DNA from: Ophiosphaerella korrae
Lineage: Eukaryota; Ascomycota; Dothideomycetes; Pleosporales; Phaeosphaeriaceae
Length of the DNA: 64,000 bases
NCBI GenBank assembly: GCA_028456385.1
Contig: JALNQF010000176.1
Span: forward strand, 1-64,000
Direction: 5' to 3'
How positions within the stretch are numbered: the first letter of the stretch is position 1; every line of letters starts with the position of its first letter. Made by a program: the position numbers and the translations under genes. Positions 62,624 through 64,000 of the stretch are shown here, piece after piece. The notes beneath the pieces were generated by a model. That model had not been told where the DNA came from, searched no databases, and saw only the letters and a program-made list of their open reading frames with translations.

Positions 62624-63011
62624 TATTACAATAGTAACAAGAGAACTATAGATAGAACTAATTAGTCTTATAATAATTAACTTAGACTTATATAACCCTA
62701 AGGAACACGAACTTAACTAAGAAGCTATATATAATTAGGATACCTAGGGTAATCTATAATCTATAATCTATTAGTCTTAGTAACTATAGATTAATAGATT
62801 ATAATAAGTATATAGTTAGTAACAATATATATTATTAGGATAGTATTAGCAATTTAATCCTTTAACTATATAACGCTAATACAAGATAGTTATAAAATAT
62901 CTTCTATTATTTATAGTTATTATAGATCCTAATATAAGCTTTTACTATTATCTTATAATCTACTAACTTCTTAGATAGGTACTTATAGTTAATAATAGGA
63001 GGCCTATTATA
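62624..63011 (+). repeat. 5' LTR of the plus-oriented chromovirus fragment
   Basis: 388 bp, about 40 bp shorter than the copy 1 LTR. Possible target duplication on the left is AGTAA (62619-62623); the right end is not in the window. Confidence 0.8.
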
Positions 63012-63789
63012 CCTTACTAATTTAGTTATTACAAGAAGTAAAGCGTAAGTAGTATATAGTTTAGCTAACACGATAGTAGAAAGTTTAACTAAATAAATAA
63101 GTAAAGCACCTAGGAGTAGTTATAAGTTTAATAGCACTACGTAGGAAATAATTAATAACTAAATTAATAACCTAATCTTAGATAAAGAAGATATAAAGAT
63201 AGTAATTAATATATTAGAAATATAGAATAAAGAGCTTTAAGACTACGTAAAGTAAAATAAAGTATAAATTAAGGCTATTATTAAAGGCTAGAACTAGATA
63301 GAACTAATTACCTAAAGACTAGAGATAAGCGCGACAAAGAAACTACTAAAGATACCTATCTTTAAGAAGTTTAATAGAATAAGGGAAAAATTAAGACCCT
63401 TTATAGTATTAGTATAGCTCTAGATAGATATACAAGTACTATACTTTAATATAGAAGAGAAAAAGGTAATATATATTAGACTATACTTTAAAAAAGATAT
63501 AATAAGATAGTATAAGCCTTACTAGATAGACTATACAATATACTCTCTAATAACTTAGAAAGATAAGACTAGAGCTATTTTTAGAAGTTATAAATACTTT
63601 ACTAAACAAATAAGAGTAGTATTTAGGGATATAGATATTACCTAATATACTAAAGAGAAACTTAAGAAGCTTATATAAAGTAAAAGTATTCTAGAATACG
63701 TATTATAGTTTAAATAACTATTACAAAATATAGAGTAAAACAAGTTAGCCCTTATATTATAATTTAAACAAGGACTAATGTTACTAGGC
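63012..63789 (+). pseudogene. Truncated chromovirus gag remnant
   Basis: Starts CCTTACTAATTTAGTTATTA, the same leader as the minus-oriented copies. The frame is stop-riddled with TAA and TAG. Capsid-region sequence continues to about 63770 and ends abruptly at the next LTR. Confidence 0.7.
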
Positions 63790-64000
63790 TGTTACTAGGG
63801 TTAACTTCCTAGTGCCCGTAGGTGTTAGTAGATTAAGAGTTAATAGTAAAAGCTTAGGTTATAATCTGCAATAACTTATAAACAATAGAAGATGTTTCGC
63901 AACTATCTTATATTAGCGTTCTGTAGTTAAAGGATTAAATTACTAATACTATCCTAATAATGCGCATCCTACTAACTATATACTCGTTGTAATCTATAAT
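63790..64000. mobile_element. Start of another chromovirus-family LTR, running off the window
   Basis: From TGTTACTAGGG (63790) or the near-identical TGTTACTAGGC 11 bp earlier (63779), the sequence follows the plus-strand order of the copy 1 LTR: GTTAGTAGATTA, TAGTAAAAGCTTA, GATGTTTCGCAACTATCTTA, then ATAATGCGCATCC and ACTATATACTCG. Many CpG and CpA sites are kept, so this is a less mutated insertion into the gag remnant. Confidence 0.8.

Larger units (their letters stand above)
62624..63789 (+). mobile_element. Chromovirus family member: 5' LTR and gag start, interrupted
   Basis: A 388-bp LTR (62624-63011) aligns with the reverse complement of the copy 1 LTR, with TATTACAATAG at its start and GGCCTATTATA at its end. 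It contains the TAATCTATAATC hairpin region. The gag-like sequence from 63012 follows copy 1 gag on the plus strand (charged coiled-coil part at 63150-63290). It is cut at about 63789 by another LTR. Orientation is opposite to the two complete copies. Confidence 0.8.
1..64000. other. RIP-mutated AT-rich heterochromatin tract
   Basis: The whole window is dominated by TpA, while CpA and TpG are very rare. CpT, CpC and many CpG survive. This is the footprint of repeat-induced point mutation (C to T, mainly at CpA, on both strands), known from Pezizomycotina. Stops in old reading frames are TAA and TAG at positions where Gln or Trp is expected. Lack of TGA stops is not informative, because TpG itself has been depleted. 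Less mutated patches are seen at about 19500-26200, 50735-51180 and 60420-61130. I judged composition by eye and did not compute it. Confidence 0.93.

Noticed and set aside
1..64000. tRNA or rRNA genes
   Set aside because: I saw no cloverleaf-like segment with conserved A and B boxes and no rRNA-like block; a covariance-model scan would decide.

Overview
This window looks like constitutive heterochromatin from a filamentous ascomycete (Pezizomycotina; I infer this and cannot name the species). It is a transposon graveyard altered almost throughout by repeat-induced point mutation (RIP). CpA and its complement TpG are nearly absent, TpA is everywhere, and old reading frames are crowded with TAA and TAG where Gln or Trp codons are expected. 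I find no intact gene. The only open frame with an ATG (50958-51167) lies in a short un-RIPped island that I read as a solo or truncated LTR, not a gene.

Layout. 1-3130: the 5' part of a decayed Ty1/Copia element on the minus strand, cut by the window edge. 3580-11586: plus-strand coding-like tracts including a decayed SNF2-type helicase (7700-10290), interrupted by ~37-bp palindromic minisatellites. 11592-17903: a structurally complete Copia element (551-bp LTRs, TSD ATAAG, minus strand) inserted into that locus. 17904-19175: the locus resumes, with three tandem-repeat blocks. 19181-26212: a complete Ty3/Gypsy chromovirus (429-bp LTRs, TSD AAATA, minus). 26218-41293: a long series of unidentified decayed plus-strand frames with a palindrome cluster. 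41299-48326: a second, more heavily mutated copy of the chromovirus family (442-bp LTRs, TSD ATTAT, minus). 48332-50640: another unidentified decayed frame. 50735-51180: the un-RIPped island. 53151-56042: a long inverted-repeat (foldback) element with a Fot1/pogo transposon (53415-55276) inserted in its left arm. 57629-59957: a small LTR element (196-bp LTRs, TSD AAATA) with one decayed frame, itself sitting inside another inverted repeat. 60420-61290: a 155-bp duplication followed by a ~23-bp minisatellite. 62225-64000: LTR remnants of the same chromovirus family, including a 5' LTR plus gag start interrupted by a further LTR that runs off the window.

The elements do not cooperate as a pathway; the record is one of nested insertions followed by RIP. 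The complete elements keep matching target-site duplications and the pogo insertion has a readable empty site, so insertion order can be reconstructed even though the proteins are dead. Identifications rest on motifs read by eye in stop-riddled frames; where I recognised nothing I say so.
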